From the NCBI GenBank assembly GCA_002691085.1, contig NZGX01000053.1, positions 6,687 to 15,775 on the forward strand: 9,089 nt of DNA, given 5' to 3'. This DNA is from Rhodospirillaceae bacterium. Its GTDB lineage: Bacteria > Pseudomonadota > Alphaproteobacteria > Rhodospirillales > Rhodospirillaceae. Below the pieces are notes generated by a model. It did no database searches, was not told the origin of the DNA, and saw only the letters and a list, made by a program, of their open reading frames with translations. The position numbers and the translations under genes were made by a program. Shown in pieces: positions 1 to 7,156 of this stretch (position 1 is its first letter; each line of letters begins with the position of its first letter).

Positions 1-941
1 TCTCCAAAAAGTGTTACTGGTTTCCTACAACTATATTTTAAATATATTCCTATATGATCCTGTAAATTTTTCCCTACCTCTGGTAAGTCTTTTTTAACCT
101 TAATCCCCAATTTATTAAGTTTTGTCGAGTCTCCTATTCCTGAGAGCTGAAGAATTTTTGGGGAATTAATTGTACCACTAGACAGAATCACTTCTTGGCT
201 TGCATAAAAAGATGTATCACCCTCCCTTAGCTTTACTTCAACTCCCTTACAGCAATTTCCATCAATAATTAACTTTTTGACATGAGCGTGTGTAATTATT
301 TCTAAATTTTCTCTTGATTTTATTGGTTCTAAAAACGCCTTAGCTGCTGAAACCCTATGACCACCCTTTATATTAAAGTCGTAAGCACCAATTCCTTCTT
401 GAGTTTTACCATTAAAATCATCATTTATCTCAAAACCGCATAGTTTTGCTGAATCTATCCATCTCTCGTAAAGTTCATTTTTAGGCTTTGATTTTTCAGT
501 AAAGAGTTCACCCTCATCCCCATGATAACCATCTCTAATAGAGTGGCTAAAATTTTGCTCAAAAGCCTTAAAGTACTGCAATAATTCTGAGTATGACCAA
601 CCCTCCAGACCAAGTTCTCCCCATGAATCGTAATCTCTTTTTTGACCCCGCATATACATCATGCCATTAATAGCAGTTGAGCCTCCAAGGACTTTTCCTC
701 TAGGCCAAACAATTGATCTGGAACTTAAACCTAATTGTGGAATTGTTTGTAACTTCCAATTAAGTGACGGTAAATAATACAAAAATCCTGCATAAAGAGG
801 TATTTTTATTAGTGGGTTCCAGTCTTTACCTCCAGCTTCCAACAAAACAACTTTATGCTTCTTACTTGCAGATAGCCTATTAGCCAAAAGACAACCAGCC
901 GCACCAGCACCAATAACAATATAATCTGCATTTTGTTTCAC
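1..941 (-). CDS. GMC-family FAD-dependent oxidoreductase (choline/alcohol dehydrogenase-like), C-terminus beyond window
   Basis: The family uses FAD to oxidise an alcohol (choline, aliphatic alcohols, polyethylene glycol and others) to an aldehyde. The visible 313 residues begin with a Rossmann FAD motif (G11-A-G13-A-A-G16) and LLEAGG (33-38). GMC signature 1 is at about 82-105 (GKVLGGSTAIN followed by MMYMRG) and signature 2 at about 255-270 (SGTINSP, then LSGIG). Family members are usually about 530 residues, so roughly 220 are missing at the window edge, including the catalytic His; activity cannot be judged. The start is GTG at 941-939: an in-frame TAA lies four codons upstream, and AAGGA lies 6 nt before the GTG. 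The gap to the preceding ATPase gene is 9 bp, making this the distal gene of the transporter operon. This context suggests it oxidises the imported compound or a product of it (inference). The family is confident; the substrate is unknown. Confidence 0.93.
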   Translation of the reverse strand, partial: MKQNADYIVIGAGAAGCLLANRLSASKKHKVVLLEAGGKDWNPLIKIPLYAGFLYYLPSLNWKLQTIPQLGLSSRSIVWPRGKVLGGSTAINGMMYMRGQKRDYDSWGELGLEGWSYSELLQYFKAFEQNFSHSIRDGYHGDEGELFTEKSKPKNELYERWIDSAKLCGFEINDDFNGKTQEGIGAYDFNIKGGHRVSAAKAFLEPIKSRENLEIITHAHVKKLIIDGNCCKGVEVKLREGDTSFYASQEVILSSGTINSPKILQLSGIGDSTKLNKLGIKVKKDLPEVGKNLQDHIGIYLKYSCRKPVTLFG

Positions 942-947
942 ATCTTT

Positions 948-952
948 TCCTT
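948..952 (-). promoter_or_regulatory. Ribosome binding site of the GMC oxidoreductase, overlapping the upstream stop codon
   Basis: AAGGA on the minus strand lies 6 nt before the GTG start. Its first two A residues are the last two bases of the TAA stop of the ATPase gene. Ribosomes ending the ATPase can therefore reinitiate here. The site supports the GTG as the true start. Confidence 0.6.
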
Positions 953-2720
953 ACCTTGAATAAATTCTTTTAATCTGATCACAGCGAACTTCTCTATTAC
1001 CAAAATAATTCTCGAGTGTTTGTAGTTTCTTAGAACAACTTTCAACAGACTGTGGACAACGTGATGCTAGATAACAACCCAATGGGAGATCAACTGGACT
1101 AGGTATCTCACCTGACAAATTAAAAATCTTTGGATTATCTATCCTTCTCTGATTTGGATCCAATCCCAGCTCTGAGTCAACTAGAGCACAAGTATAAGGG
1201 TGTAAAGGCTTATTAAATATATCCTTTGTTGACCCAAATTCGACAACTTGCCCAAGATACATTACTGCCACTTTATCGCATATGCTTATAACTGATCTTA
1301 GGTCATGTGAAATAAATAAATAAGATACTCCGTAATCCTCTCTTATTTTCTTTAATAAAGTAAGAATCTTTTCCCTATCACTTGGTGCAACTAGCGATGT
1401 AGGTTCATCAAGAACAATAAACTCGGGAGACGCAAGGATCGCCCTAGCTATTGCAAGCCTTTGTAACATTCCTGGACTGATATTCCTTGGATAATTAAAT
1501 AAAATATGTTCATCAATATCAAAATCTTTTATTATCTTTTTTATTGTATTATGTTTTCTCTTAGTATTTGATAATGGATTGTTAAACGATTCCATTAATG
1601 ACTGTATAATCTTCCACCTTGGGTCAAAACTATCATGAGGATCTTGTTGAACGATTTGTATTCGTTTTCTTAATTTTCTTAATTCTTTTAATGAGACTTT
1701 CTCTAAATCAATTCCATCAAAAATTAAATTACCATCGTCAGGATTTAATAATTTAAGTATACATTTTCCAACTGTGGACTTTCCTGAACCAGACTCACCT
1801 ACAAGACCAACAATCTCATTCTTCCTTATTGAAAGTGAAAAATTTTCGACTGCTTGTAGAGTCTTTTTTGAATCTTTAATAGAAAATGTTTTTCTTAAAT
1901 TCTTAATATTATAAATAATCTTTTGAGTATCATTTTCTTTCTTAAATATTTTTCTAGCTGTTAGTTTATTATTTTTTAAACCATTAAAATAGGTTTTTAC
2001 TTCTTCATTTTTTGTAATAGTACCCTTCTCCATTTCAACCACTGTATCACAGTAATTTGCAAGTATTCCTCTGTCTTGGGTACAAATAATAATTGTCACG
2101 CCTGTATTTTTTGATGTTTTCCAAATTGTATCTAAAAACTGAGCTTGTACAGTAACATCTAGCCCACTCGTTGGCTCATCCGCAATAATTATTGATGGTT
2201 TAGTTGATAATGCTAGTGCAATTAATACTCTCTGGGCCATTCCACCAGAAAGTTCATGAGCAAATGAATTAATCCGCCTTTTAGGATCATTAATTCCAAC
2301 CAGTTTAAGCATTTCTTCTGGTCTAAAAGACTCATTAGAGTTAGCTCTTCCTATGTGCTTATTCCAAACACGTGAAATTTGGTAGCCAACTGTGTACATA
2401 GGATTCAGAGCAGCTCGAGGATTCTGAACTATTAAGGAAATTTCTTTTCCCCTTATTCTCTCTAATTCTTTTTCTTCTAAATTGATTAGGTTGGTATTAT
2501 TAAGAAAAACAGAACCAGAACTAATCTTACAATTTCTGAAGGAAAAACCTAGTAGTGAGTATGCCAAGGCAGACTTTCCTGAACCACTACCACCAGTAAT
2601 ACCAATAATTTCCCCTTTATAAGCATTAAAGTTTATTGGGCCAATTATTTTCTCTCTCGTTCTCAGATTTAAAACTGAAAGATCTTTAACAGATAAAACT
2701 ATTTCTGGCTTATCTATCAT
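951..2720 (-). CDS. Oligopeptide/dipeptide-type ABC importer ATPase, two fused ATP-binding domains (DppD-DppF type)
   Basis: This cytoplasmic protein of 589 residues powers the importer encoded upstream. Domain 1 has Walker A G43-S50, Q-loop Q99, signature LSGGM (157-161), Walker B with D181-E182, and D-loop SGLD; its switch histidine is replaced by Gln215 (CTQDRG instead of THD). Domain 2 has Walker A G308-T316, Q-loop Q359, Walker B with D438-E439 and switch His472. However, its signature is ISPGM (414-418), and its D-loop Asp is replaced (EPTSLVAPSD, 439-448). The C-terminal oligopeptide-transporter extension has four cysteines, C549-x5-C555-x6-C562-x17-C580, matching the spacing in DppD/OppD proteins reported to bind a 4Fe-4S cluster. 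That extension usually sits on the DppD half; here it ends the second domain. The ATG lies inside the end of the DppC-type gene (11-bp overlap), implying coupled translation. Fused forms such as YejF and GsiA are known. Substrate is not predictable. Confidence 0.95.
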   Translation of the reverse strand: MIDKPEIVLSVKDLSVLNLRTREKIIGPINFNAYKGEIIGITGGSGSGKSALAYSLLGFSFRNCKISSGSVFLNNTNLINLEEKELERIRGKEISLIVQNPRAALNPMYTVGYQISRVWNKHIGRANSNESFRPEEMLKLVGINDPKRRINSFAHELSGGMAQRVLIALALSTKPSIIIADEPTSGLDVTVQAQFLDTIWKTSKNTGVTIIICTQDRGILANYCDTVVEMEKGTITKNEEVKTYFNGLKNNKLTARKIFKKENDTQKIIYNIKNLRKTFSIKDSKKTLQAVENFSLSIRKNEIVGLVGESGSGKSTVGKCILKLLNPDDGNLIFDGIDLEKVSLKELRKLRKRIQIVQQDPHDSFDPRWKIIQSLMESFNNPLSNTKRKHNTIKKIIKDFDIDEHILFNYPRNISPGMLQRLAIARAILASPEFIVLDEPTSLVAPSDREKILTLLKKIREDYGVSYLFISHDLRSVISICDKVAVMYLGQVVEFGSTKDIFNKPLHPYTCALVDSELGLDPNQRRIDNPKIFNLSGEIPSPVDLPLGCYLASRCPQSVESCSKKLQTLENYFGNREVRCDQIKRIYSR

Positions 2721-3576
2721 AGTTTTTCTCTATAAAATTTCCACAGACCGCAAATGCAAAAACTGTCAATGAAGTTGCTACTCCTGGAAAAACACTAGGC
2801 CACCAATCACCAAGAACAAGTTGGCCTGCTCCAGAGGCAATCATAGAACCCCATTCAGGCGTTGGGGGCCTAACCCCTGCACCAACAAAACTTAATCCCG
2901 CAGTGAGTAAAATAGCAAAACCAATTGTTATTGAAAATTGAACAAGTGATGGGCCAAGTGCATTTGGAAGAATATGCCTTATAGCAATATAAAACTCGGT
3001 TTTCCCCGAAACCCTTGAAGCATAAATAAAACCTCTATTTACCAATGACAAAACTTCTGTTCTTGTTAACCTTAAATAGATAGGAGTATACAGAAGCGAC
3101 ATAGCCAAAATAATATTTACCCATGTACGCCCTGCAAGTGCAACAAGAATCATTGCTGTGATAAAAACAGGGAAAGATTGAAGAAGGTCAAATAACCTTA
3201 GTAATGCTTCAGTGAGAATATTTCTAAAGTAACCAAGTATTACACCAAGAAATACACCTAAACTTGCACTAATAATATTTGCACTAAAGGCTATTATAAG
3301 ATCTGTCCTTACTGCTGCTATTGTCCTGCTGAAAACATCAAGTCCTGATGAGTCGGTCCCAAACCAATGTGGGGAGGGAAGGTCGTTTACAAAAACATCC
3401 CATAACAAAGATGGCCAGCTTGAAAAAGGAGGAGGCCCCTTCGAAACTGTATTTGTCACCATCGTAGGGTCGTATGGAACTATAAATTCTCCGAAGATTG
3501 CCAAAAATATAACTGCTCCGGTTATTATAAATCCAAAAATATCCAGCAAACTAATTTTAATTTTTTTATCGCTCAT
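2710..3576 (-). CDS. ABC importer inner-membrane permease, DppC/OppC family
   Basis: This 288-residue membrane subunit pairs with the DppB-type subunit to form the transport channel. An N-terminal membrane segment (about 11-31) is followed by a periplasmic stretch and the conserved HWFGTDSSGLDVFSR (70-84), corresponding to the family HPFGTDELGRDVFSR. Further membrane segments lie near 93-117, 128-149, 152-170, 207-233 and 262-281. The EAA loop that docks on the ATPase is about 185-205 (ASRVSGKTEF, then RHILPN). It is followed by LSFVGAGVRPPTPEWG (228-243), a very typical DppC stretch. The C-terminus ends NFIEKNYDR rather than the common DALDPR. The final codons overlap the start of the ATPase gene by 11 bp. 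The ATG start overlaps the DppB-type stop as ATGA. Family is certain; substrate is not. Confidence 0.96.
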   Translation of the reverse strand: MSDKKIKISLLDIFGFIITGAVIFLAIFGEFIVPYDPTMVTNTVSKGPPPFSSWPSLLWDVFVNDLPSPHWFGTDSSGLDVFSRTIAAVRTDLIIAFSANIISASLGVFLGVILGYFRNILTEALLRLFDLLQSFPVFITAMILVALAGRTWVNIILAMSLLYTPIYLRLTRTEVLSLVNRGFIYASRVSGKTEFYIAIRHILPNALGPSLVQFSITIGFAILLTAGLSFVGAGVRPPTPEWGSMIASGAGQLVLGDWWPSVFPGVATSLTVFAFAVCGNFIEKNYDR

Positions 3577-4595
3577 AACTTAATTCTTGGGTCTACCAAT
3601 GCGTGTAAAATATCTACAATTAAAAAAATTAGTAAGGTAATTGAAGAGATAGTAAGGACAACTCCCTGAATAGCAGGATAATCAAATGCTAAAATAGAGT
3701 TTATGGAATATTGTCCGATCCCACTTATAGAGAATATTCTTTCAATTAGAACAGCTCCTCCAATCATATAACCAAAAAGTATACCTATTAATGTTATTGT
3801 TGGAGAGATTGAAACTCTTAAAGCATCTCTAGCAACCCTCATGCTTGAAATTCCTGATGCTCTAGCATAAAGAATATAGTCTGCTTGTAATGCTTGAATT
3901 AGATTTTCTCGAACCATTTTAATAATTGGTCCGCTTAAAACAAATGCTAATGTTAAAACAGGTAAGGTTAAGTACCACAATGCTTCTAATAATATATCAA
4001 AACGACCAGCTAAAATTGCATCAATTGTTATAGCACCTGTAATTACTATTGGCGCCTCTGTGAGCGGAGATAATCTTCCTAAAGGACCAGGAGCTATACC
4101 AAAATAAACAAAAAATATGAATATAAAAAGTATTCCCCAACTAAACTCAGGTTGTGAGCCTGCAAAAAGGCTATAAACCATTGTACCCTTATCAGCGATA
4201 CCACCAGGATTAGCCGCGCCCCATAACCCAACAGGTATACTGATACCTGCAGCAAAAATGAAAGCTAGAGTAATTAGTTCAAGTGTCACAGGTAAAAACT
4301 TTTTAATTTCTTGTGTTACCTCCTCTCCTGAAACCCAGGATTTTCCTAAATCACCACTTATAAGGCCAAGACTATTTTTATCCCCCAAAAGAAAACCTTG
4401 AAACTGCTTACCAATAGACCTGTCTAAACCTAGAGACATCTCTGCCTGTAAATAAGCCTCTTTACTAGCATTCATTCCAACAAATCTAGAAACAGGGTCT
4501 GCAGGAAGTAGCCTTATTAGAAAGAATACTGCAATTACAAGAAAGGTTATTTGAAAAAGCGCAAGTAATAGTCTCTTAATTAAAAATTTCCACAT
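3573..4595 (-). CDS. ABC importer inner-membrane permease, DppB/OppB family
   Basis: This membrane subunit of about 340 residues partners the DppC-type permease. The N-terminus WKFLIKRLLLALFQ leads into membrane segment 1, followed by LLPADPVSRFVG, as in DppB (RLLPGDPV). Other family features are GDLGKSW near residue 82, EAA loop ASGISSMRVARDALR near 246-261, ERIFSISGIGQ near 285-295 and the C-terminal VDILHALVDPRIKL. Two starts are possible: GTG at 4598 or ATG at 4595, one codon apart. The ATG is preferred because it forms a TGATG stop/start overlap with the binding-protein gene and gives the usual DppB N-terminus; a GGA lies 9 nt (ATG) or 6 nt (GTG) upstream beyond TAGTAA. The stop overlaps the DppC-type start. 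Order and overlaps show that binding protein and both permeases are made together. Confidence 0.96.
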   Translation of the reverse strand: MWKFLIKRLLLALFQITFLVIAVFFLIRLLPADPVSRFVGMNASKEAYLQAEMSLGLDRSIGKQFQGFLLGDKNSLGLISGDLGKSWVSGEEVTQEIKKFLPVTLELITLAFIFAAGISIPVGLWGAANPGGIADKGTMVYSLFAGSQPEFSWGILFIFIFFVYFGIAPGPLGRLSPLTEAPIVITGAITIDAILAGRFDILLEALWYLTLPVLTLAFVLSGPIIKMVRENLIQALQADYILYARASGISSMRVARDALRVSISPTITLIGILFGYMIGGAVLIERIFSISGIGQYSINSILAFDYPAIQGVVLTISSITLLIFLIVDILHALVDPRIKL

Positions 4596-6295
4596 CACTT
4601 ACTATCCATACTCAAATCAAAAAAACGAATACCGTTATCAGGATACCAAACAAAACCATTAATATTTTCTTTTGCCCCCCAGCGAGTTTTGTATTCAGCT
4701 ATAGGTAGCCATGCAATATCTTCTTCTAAGTATTGGTAAATTTCTGTGATTAGTTTAAACCTTTCCTCCTCATCTTCAGACACGCGTGCCTTAGCCCATA
4801 AGCCATCTACTTTCCTATTACTGTAATTGACCATATTATTTACACCCCCTGCGTCAGCTGAAGCAAAAAAAAGCTGAACAGCATAACCTGCATCTACAAC
4901 TATAGGTTTTTCTTCACTATTTATAGCAAACGGTAAATCTCTCTTAACAAGCTGTCGGTCACCGTACTGAGTTAAGGGAATTGGGTCGAGTTCAACTGGA
5001 AATCCTGCTTTTCTCATCTCTGTTCTTATCGCCGTTGCAATTGGGGCGAGAATATCTTCTTTCTCTGAAACATAGGAAAGTTTAAATGAATCTTTATAAA
5101 CCAAAAGGTCTTCGGGAGAAAAGTATCCTTCAGAATTAAGTATCTCTTTTGCTTTATCTATACCATTCCATTTAAGATCAAATTTAGATTCTGCACCAGG
5201 ATATCTAGAGGGGACTAAACTTCTCCATATTGATGCTTGATTGAAATATCCATTTTTTATTATCCACTTATATGGAATTGTTGCGGCAACTGCACGTCTG
5301 ATATTAAGGTTATTAAAGGGTGGAGTTTTAAAATTCATATGAAGAAATAGATTTTGGTTGCCAGTAATACCAACAACTTTTATCCCATTAAATTCGCTTA
5401 ACTTATTAAACTCCCTAGGGGTAAGACCATAAGCAATGTCAGCCTGATGCATTCGCATTATAATAAATCTATTTGAAGATTGAGGTATCCTTTTAAAAAT
5501 TACTCTTTTAATCCTCGGTTCTCCACGATAATAGTTTTTATTTGCTTTTATAATAAACTCATTACCTTTAGACCAACTTTCAAGACAGTAAGGGCCAAAA
5601 CCGGGTAAAGATATATTATTTATATAATTATGACTCCATGGGTCTTCTTCTGATGAGTTTTTTTTTGCCTCTATGCTATCAAATACTCTTATTCCAAATG
5701 TTGAAAGAGCAGGTAAAAAGAGCTTGTTTGGAGCAGATTGCTTGATCTCTACAGTATACCTATCAATTTTTTTTACTTCATCTCCCAATTTCCGAGCACC
5801 AGGATTAGACAGAACCTCGTTATCGAATCCTTTGATTGATGCAACACTTGAAAGAAACCACCCAATTGGTGCCGCTCCTGTAACTGATTTAGCACGTGCA
5901 AATGTATATATTATATCATCTGCTGTTAATTCATTACCTGCACAGCTAATAACATTCTCTCGTAATTTAAAAGTCCAAGTTAGATTCTTTTTATCAAAGA
6001 ACCATTCTTTAGCCAGTCTTCCTTCAAATTTTTCAAAATTTAGAGACCTTACCTCACCAATATTATCTGTATCAATAGCATAATCTATCAGCGCATCTTG
6101 TAAATTAACAATACCTATTTGACTCTCTGGGATTGATGCAGCAGGTCCATCATTATTTAGACCTACTGGAACATCTTGTGTTAGATAAATTATTGAATCT
6201 TTTGTATTGGTATCTTGTTGCACGCTACAAGAGGACAAGAAAGAAAAGATTAAGAACATGAGAAGTTGGTAAATCTGTGTATTAATTTTTCTCAT
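4595..6295 (-). CDS. Extracytoplasmic solute-binding lipoprotein of peptide-type ABC importer (SBP family 5)
   Basis: This protein captures the substrate outside the inner membrane and delivers it to the permeases. It has a type II signal peptide: basic MRK, a hydrophobic stretch (about 11-20) and lipobox L20-S21-S22-C23, so Cys23 should be lipidated and anchor the protein. The family 5 signature is around 94-134 (LAKEWFFDKKNLTWTF, then TADDIIYTFARA). Later landmarks are GFGPYCLESW, YYRGEPRIKRVIFK and NIRRAVAATIP. The length of 566 residues is normal for OppA/DppA-type proteins. Such proteins bind peptides, but also sugars, nickel, opines and other small molecules, so 'peptide' is only a family name. 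The ATG has AAGG 10 nt upstream, just after a 7-bp inverted repeat. The gene heads the tightly coupled transporter block and ends in TGATG with the next gene. Confidence 0.95.
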   Translation of the reverse strand: MRKINTQIYQLLMFLIFSFLSSCSVQQDTNTKDSIIYLTQDVPVGLNNDGPAASIPESQIGIVNLQDALIDYAIDTDNIGEVRSLNFEKFEGRLAKEWFFDKKNLTWTFKLRENVISCAGNELTADDIIYTFARAKSVTGAAPIGWFLSSVASIKGFDNEVLSNPGARKLGDEVKKIDRYTVEIKQSAPNKLFLPALSTFGIRVFDSIEAKKNSSEEDPWSHNYINNISLPGFGPYCLESWSKGNEFIIKANKNYYRGEPRIKRVIFKRIPQSSNRFIIMRMHQADIAYGLTPREFNKLSEFNGIKVVGITGNQNLFLHMNFKTPPFNNLNIRRAVAATIPYKWIIKNGYFNQASIWRSLVPSRYPGAESKFDLKWNGIDKAKEILNSEGYFSPEDLLVYKDSFKLSYVSEKEDILAPIATAIRTEMRKAGFPVELDPIPLTQYGDRQLVKRDLPFAINSEEKPIVVDAGYAVQLFFASADAGGVNNMVNYSNRKVDGLWAKARVSEDEEERFKLITEIYQYLEEDIAWLPIAEYKTRWGAKENINGFVWYPDNGIRFFDLSMDSK

Positions 6296-6311
6296 TTTAA
6301 ACTTACCTTAA

Positions 6312-6336
6312 TAATTCTAGAGACTTAAGAGAATTA
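6312..6336 (-). repeat. Inverted repeat / stem-loop just upstream of the binding-protein gene
   Basis: Two perfect 7-bp arms, TAATTCT and AGAATTA, are separated by 11 bp, with one possible flanking G-U pair on the transcript. The transcript-strand structure sits between the racemase-like stop and the AAGG ribosome site, ending about 16 nt before the ATG. The T-rich tract lies before the hairpin on the minus strand, not after it, so it is not an intrinsic terminator for this operon. It could be an mRNA-stabilising or processing element, or a protein operator. Such AT-rich repeats also arise by chance. Confidence 0.35.
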
Positions 6337-6346
6337 CAATAAAAAA

Positions 6347-6352
6347 ATTATA
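6347..6352 (-). promoter_or_regulatory. Possible -10 hexamer of an internal promoter
   Basis: A perfect TATAAT lies on the minus strand 52 bp before the binding-protein ATG. No convincing -35 hexamer is found at 15 to 18 bp spacing. In AT-rich DNA the hexamer is expected by chance, so support is weak. If used, the start site near position 6340 would put the adjacent 7-bp stem-loop at the 5' end of the message. Confidence 0.18.
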
Positions 6353-6353
6353 A

Positions 6354-7109
6354 CTAAAACTGCCTATCAGGAATATCTTTAAATAAATTTTCTTCTATTT
6401 TTTCTGGACTTGGGTATGCAATTTTTGAATGAGTTATTCCGAAATCTAGGAACATCTCACAAGTTTTAAATGCAATTATTCCTGGGTTTAGGACAGGGAC
6501 TTTCAAGTTCTCTTTTAAAAAATTATAACTTTGATGCATAGTTGTTGAACCAATAATTATTACATCTGCTCCATCTTGGTCTATGGCCTGAATGCTTTGA
6601 TCAAGCAATTTTTTAAAAACAAAATCTTCTTTACCAGATAATAGCTCTTTTGCATCTGGACGTACATTAATTGATCTTATTGAAGCACACCTATTAACTA
6701 TTCCTTCTTCTTGTAATATTCTCTCATACATATAATTCCATTTATTCCACATAGTTATAACACTAAATTTTTTGCCAAGCATACATGCTGTTAAGAAAGA
6801 TGTATGACCTGGCCCAAAAACAGGTATATTTAATCTGGAACGCAAACCTTTTAATCCACTATCAGACATCGAGTTTACGCATACAGCACTATACCCCTCT
6901 GCTTCAGCATTTTCTCCAGATGAAATAACAAAAATATCAGATAAAGCTGATTCATAATAACTATCTAAAATATCAGCTCCATTTTTCGTTGCTACCCATT
7001 CATAATCAATATCTCTACGTTTTAGAGTTTTCGGAAACTGTGATTTGAAGCCCTCAATTGCATCTTTAGGCATAGGCACAGGAAGAATAACTTTAATTTT
7101 TTTTTGCAC
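6354..7109 (-). CDS. Asp/Glu/hydantoin racemase superfamily protein lacking the canonical cysteine pair
   Basis: The fold family (hydantoin racemase HyuE, Asp/Glu racemases, HupH-annotated proteins) normally uses two cysteines, one per half, for proton removal and return. Numbering here is from the upstream TTG (255 residues). Half one has ENAEAEGYSAV, then VNSMSDSGLKGLR (82-94) and IPVFGPG, resembling the family VNCFSDPGL followed by IPVVGPG; this places Ser84 at the cysteine position, although Cys81 lies three residues before. Half two has DGADVIIIGSTTMHQ (183-197), where HyuE has LGCAGM or GCTGM, so Ser192 replaces the second cysteine. VPVLNPG (208-214) follows, as in relatives. Two starts are possible: TTG at 7121 without a ribosome site, or GTG at 7109 with GGA 7 nt upstream; GTG is preferred (251 residues). 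An in-frame TAA two codons before the TTG rules out longer forms. It lies between formate dehydrogenase and importer, probably in one operon. Superfamily likely; reaction unknown. Confidence 0.85.
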   Translation of the reverse strand: MQKKIKVILPVPMPKDAIEGFKSQFPKTLKRRDIDYEWVATKNGADILDSYYESALSDIFVISSGENAEAEGYSAVCVNSMSDSGLKGLRSRLNIPVFGPGHTSFLTACMLGKKFSVITMWNKWNYMYERILQEEGIVNRCASIRSINVRPDAKELLSGKEDFVFKKLLDQSIQAIDQDGADVIIIGSTTMHQSYNFLKENLKVPVLNPGIIAFKTCEMFLDFGITHSKIAYPSPEKIEENLFKDIPDRQF

Positions 7110-7116
7110 GCTTTTA

Positions 7117-7119
7117 TCC
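7117..7119 (-). promoter_or_regulatory. Weak ribosome binding site that favours the GTG start of the racemase-like gene
   Basis: GGA lies 7 nt before GTG 7109-7107. The alternative TTG at 7121 is preceded only by TTTTAAAAT, without purine-rich complementarity to 16S rRNA. The site is short, so it guides rather than settles the start choice. Confidence 0.35.
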
Positions 7120-7156
7120 AAATTTTAAAACAAGCAGCATATAAATAACTTACGGT

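Noticed and set aside
5658..5666. Nine-base T run (A9 on the coding strand) inside the binding-protein gene, with a similar run at 7097-7105 in the racemase-like gene
   Set aside because: These could suggest phase variation, but they encode ordinary Lys codons in an AT-rich genome, the frames are intact, and there is no alternative product.
5673..6083. Plus-strand open frame of 136 codons
   Set aside because: It lies entirely antisense to the well-supported binding-protein gene, has no recognisable domain, and is best explained as a shadow frame.
6312..6353. Intrinsic terminator between the racemase-like gene and the importer
   Set aside because: The T-rich tract precedes the hairpin in the direction of transcription, the stem is AT-rich, and no U-tract follows it.
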